In this document: piece after piece, positions 5,012-6,108 of the stretch
How positions within the stretch are numbered: position 1 is the stretch's first letter
Layout: each line of letters starts with the position of its first letter
Assembly (NCBI GenBank): GCA_002059205.1
Contig: MVCQ01000094.1
Span: 1 to 6,108 of the forward strand
DNA from: Candidatus Latescibacteria bacterium 4484_107
GTDB lineage: Bacteria; Latescibacterota; 4484-107
Reading direction: 5' to 3'
Length of the DNA stretch: 6,108 bases
The notes under the pieces: model-generated
What the model saw: the letters and a program-made list of their open reading frames with translations, nothing else
What the model was told of the DNA's origin: nothing
Databases searched by the model: none
Made by a program: the position numbers and the translations under genes

Positions 5012-5497
5012 ATGGATGAGATAACGTACAAACCCATCGGAGTCATTCATTCCCCATTCAGAGAACCCAAAGGAACACCCATACAACCTCCGGGCGCCAA
5101 AGGGATCGGAGGAACGGTTGAGGTATTCGCGGAATATGCGGAAGGATTGAAAGATGTCGAAGGGTTTTCTCATATTATCCTGATTTACCATTTCCATTTA
5201 TGTAAGCGGTCTCCCTTAAAGGTAAAGCCCTATATGGATGATGAAGAGCACGGAGTTTTTGCCATGCGAGGGCCAAGCCGACCGAACGCTATCGGCCTTT
5301 CGGTGGTGCGTCTTGTGGGGATCGAAGAGAACCTTCTCCGTATTCAGGATGTGGATATCGTGGATGGAACGCCGTTGTTGGATATCAAGCCCCACGTGCC
5401 CAAATTTGATAGCCGAGAGGCAGAGAAAATAGGATGGCTTGAGAAAAATGTGCATAAACTTCCGACATCGAAAGACGATGGAAGATTCGTAAAATAA
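5012..5497 (+). CDS. trmO: tRNA (N6-threonylcarbamoyladenosine(37)-N6)-methyltransferase TrmO
   Basis: This protein belongs to the TrmO/TsaA (YaeB, UPF0066) family, which uses S-adenosylmethionine to methylate t6A37 of tRNA reading ACY codons. From ATG 5012 it is 161 residues, the size of the single-domain form. Family landmarks in order are PIGVIHSPF (8-16), GTVEVFAEYAEGLKDVEGFS (34-53), HxH at 60-62, RGPSRPNAIGLSVVRL (86-101, the SAM-binding RPNxIGLS signature) and DGTPLLDIKPHVP (118-130). The frame is open further back to a TTG at 4895, but those 39 extra residues are unlike the family and begin in low-quality sequence. AAAGGGA at 4994-5000 is 11 bases before the chosen ATG, a weak site. 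The common SP-HRPN sequence reads GPSRPN here, a modest variation. Confidence 0.9.
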   Translation: MDEITYKPIGVIHSPFREPKGTPIQPPGAKGIGGTVEVFAEYAEGLKDVEGFSHIILIYHFHLCKRSPLKVKPYMDDEEHGVFAMRGPSRPNAIGLSVVRLVGIEENLLRIQDVDIVDGTPLLDIKPHVPKFDSREAEKIGWLEKNVHKLPTSKDDGRFVK

Positions 5498-5521
5498 GCG
5501 GTGCGGCGTGGTACAGATGTT

Positions 5522-5667
5522 ATAAGTAGGTGGACAAAATTAAACGCCCATTTGCACCGCAGAGACGCAGAGGCCGCAGAGAAAACCCCCAGACAAGGGG
5601 TGGCACTTGGGGTTCTTTCGTGTATTTCGTGGTGGGCATGAGAAACTAATTCTGTCCATTTGCTTGT
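5522..5667. repeat. Long imperfect palindrome, MITE- or REP-like element
   Basis: The two ends of this ~146-bp spacer pair with each other. TGGACAAAATTA (5531-5542) matches TAATTCTGTCCA (5647-5658) with one mismatch, and pairing continues outward to 5524/5665 if G-U pairs are allowed. Further in, GCCCA (5546-5550) faces TGGGC (5633-5637), and AACCCC (5584-5589) faces GGGGTT (5609-5614). The left arm holds three CGCAGAG copies (5558-5564, 5566-5572, 5575-5581). This motif, and TTTCGTGTATTTCGTGGT in the right arm, remind me of noncoding repeats dispersed in many environmental bacterial genomes. No open frame is supported inside. Confidence 0.6.
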
Positions 5668-5677
5668 CAGGACTGTG

Positions 5678-5684
5678 AAGGAGG
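5678..5684 (+). promoter_or_regulatory. Ribosome binding site of yggS
   Basis: AAGGAGG lies 8 bases before the ATG at 5693, an ideal arrangement that fixes the start of the last gene. It begins 10 bases after the palindrome ends. Confidence 0.8.
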
Positions 5685-5692
5685 ATAACCCC

Positions 5693-6108
5693 ATGACGGA
5701 TATAGAAGCGAACTACGAGGAAATCAGAAAGGGCCTCCCCGATCACGTCATCGTGGTGGCTGCGGCGAAGACACGCACCGTCGAAGAAGTGGCAACGGCG
5801 GTTCGCGCCGGGATCACGGTAGTGGGCCACAATTATCTTCAGGAAGCGGAGAAGATGGTGGACGCATTCGGAAGCCAGGTGAAGTGGCACATGTTAGGGC
5901 ACCTGCAGAAGAATAAGGCGAAGAAGGCCGTCCGGATCTTTGACATGATAGAAACGGTGGATTCGTGGGCTTTGGCGGAGTTGCTGGACCGACATTGTTC
6001 TGCTATTGACAAGACCATGCCGATTCTGGTGGAGATCAACAGTGGACGGGAGCCCAACAAGACCGGAGTGTTTCCGGAGAAGGTAGATAATTTTGTCCGG
6101 CGGTTGGC
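5693..6108 (+). CDS. yggS: YggS/PROSC-family PLP-binding protein (3' partial)
   Basis: The frame is open from ATG 5693 to the window edge, giving 138 full codons of a family normally about 220-235 residues long. YggS (PLPBP/PROSC) binds pyridoxal 5'-phosphate on a lysine in a TIM-barrel and keeps the free cofactor pool in balance; it has no known catalysis. Visible landmarks are VVAAAKTRTVEEV (21-33, Lys26 the expected Schiff-base lysine), GHNYLQEA (45-52, in the place of the usual GENxxQEA), WHMLGHLQKNKAKKAV (65-80), ETVDS (87-91) and ILVEINSGREPNKTGV (111-126). The N-terminus before the lysine is about ten residues shorter than in E. coli-type YggS, as in archaeal and some anaerobic bacterial members. 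The phosphate-binding C-terminal part lies beyond the window. Confidence 0.92.
   Translation, partial: MTDIEANYEEIRKGLPDHVIVVAAAKTRTVEEVATAVRAGITVVGHNYLQEAEKMVDAFGSQVKWHMLGHLQKNKAKKAVRIFDMIETVDSWALAELLDRHCSAIDKTMPILVEINSGREPNKTGVFPEKVDNFVRRL

Noticed and set aside
5558..5581. CGCAGAG triplet as a small CRISPR-like array
   Set aside because: The units are only 7 bases and lie 8-9 bases apart start to start, with no true spacers and no cas genes. It is part of the palindromic element.
5540..5890. 116-residue open frame on the - strand across the palindrome and yggS start
   Set aside because: It covers a noncoding palindrome and the conserved N-terminus of yggS, and no motif is visible in it.

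Overview
The window is a compact stretch of bacterial chromosome of moderate G+C content. Every gene I can support lies on the + strand. The proteins include a single-cluster radical SAM enzyme, a 2x[4Fe-4S] ferredoxin with a Gly/Arg-rich tail, a degenerate RecA/KaiC-like ATPase and a short-N-terminus YggS. Together with REP/MITE-like noncoding palindromes, these suggest an anaerobic or thermotolerant uncultured-type bacterium. Chloroflexota or a similar deep lineage is my best guess from family resemblance only; no rRNA or marker gene is present to settle it.

Layout. Positions 2-67 hold the last codons of an upstream gene ending in a hydrophobic helix. Positions 146-1093 encode a radical SAM protein. 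Positions 1137-1259 hold a 40-codon stub that looks like the N-terminus of an ArsR-family repressor, stopped early. Positions 1313-2637 form a tight three-gene operon: a small cupin, a 74-residue protein ending in a CPDCG motif, and a RecA/KaiC-like P-loop protein whose Walker A lacks the usual Ser/Thr. The second and third genes overlap by ATGA. Positions 2638-2867 are AT-rich and hold a 13-bp direct repeat. Positions 2868-4130 encode a 12-helix MFS transporter, followed by an imperfect hairpin. Positions 4285-4764 encode the ferredoxin, preceded by two inverted repeats. A perfect 12-bp hairpin lies at 4797-4825. Positions 5012-5497 encode TrmO, which methylates t6A37 in tRNA. A ~146-bp imperfect palindrome occupies 5522-5667. 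From 5693 to the window end runs the 5' part of yggS, the PLP-homeostasis gene.

How the genes fit together. The 1313-2637 operon is the only clear multi-gene unit. It joins a metal-binding cupin, a possible zinc/iron-binding tail protein and a nucleotide-binding-like protein, with an ArsR-like remnant just upstream. This suggests, without proving, that the unit was once under metal- or redox-responsive control. The other genes look like independent housekeeping or accessory transcription units separated by structured noncoding DNA. I see no CRISPR array, tRNA, rRNA, transposase or phage gene. The most unusual material is the degenerate ATPase operon and the palindromic intergenic elements.
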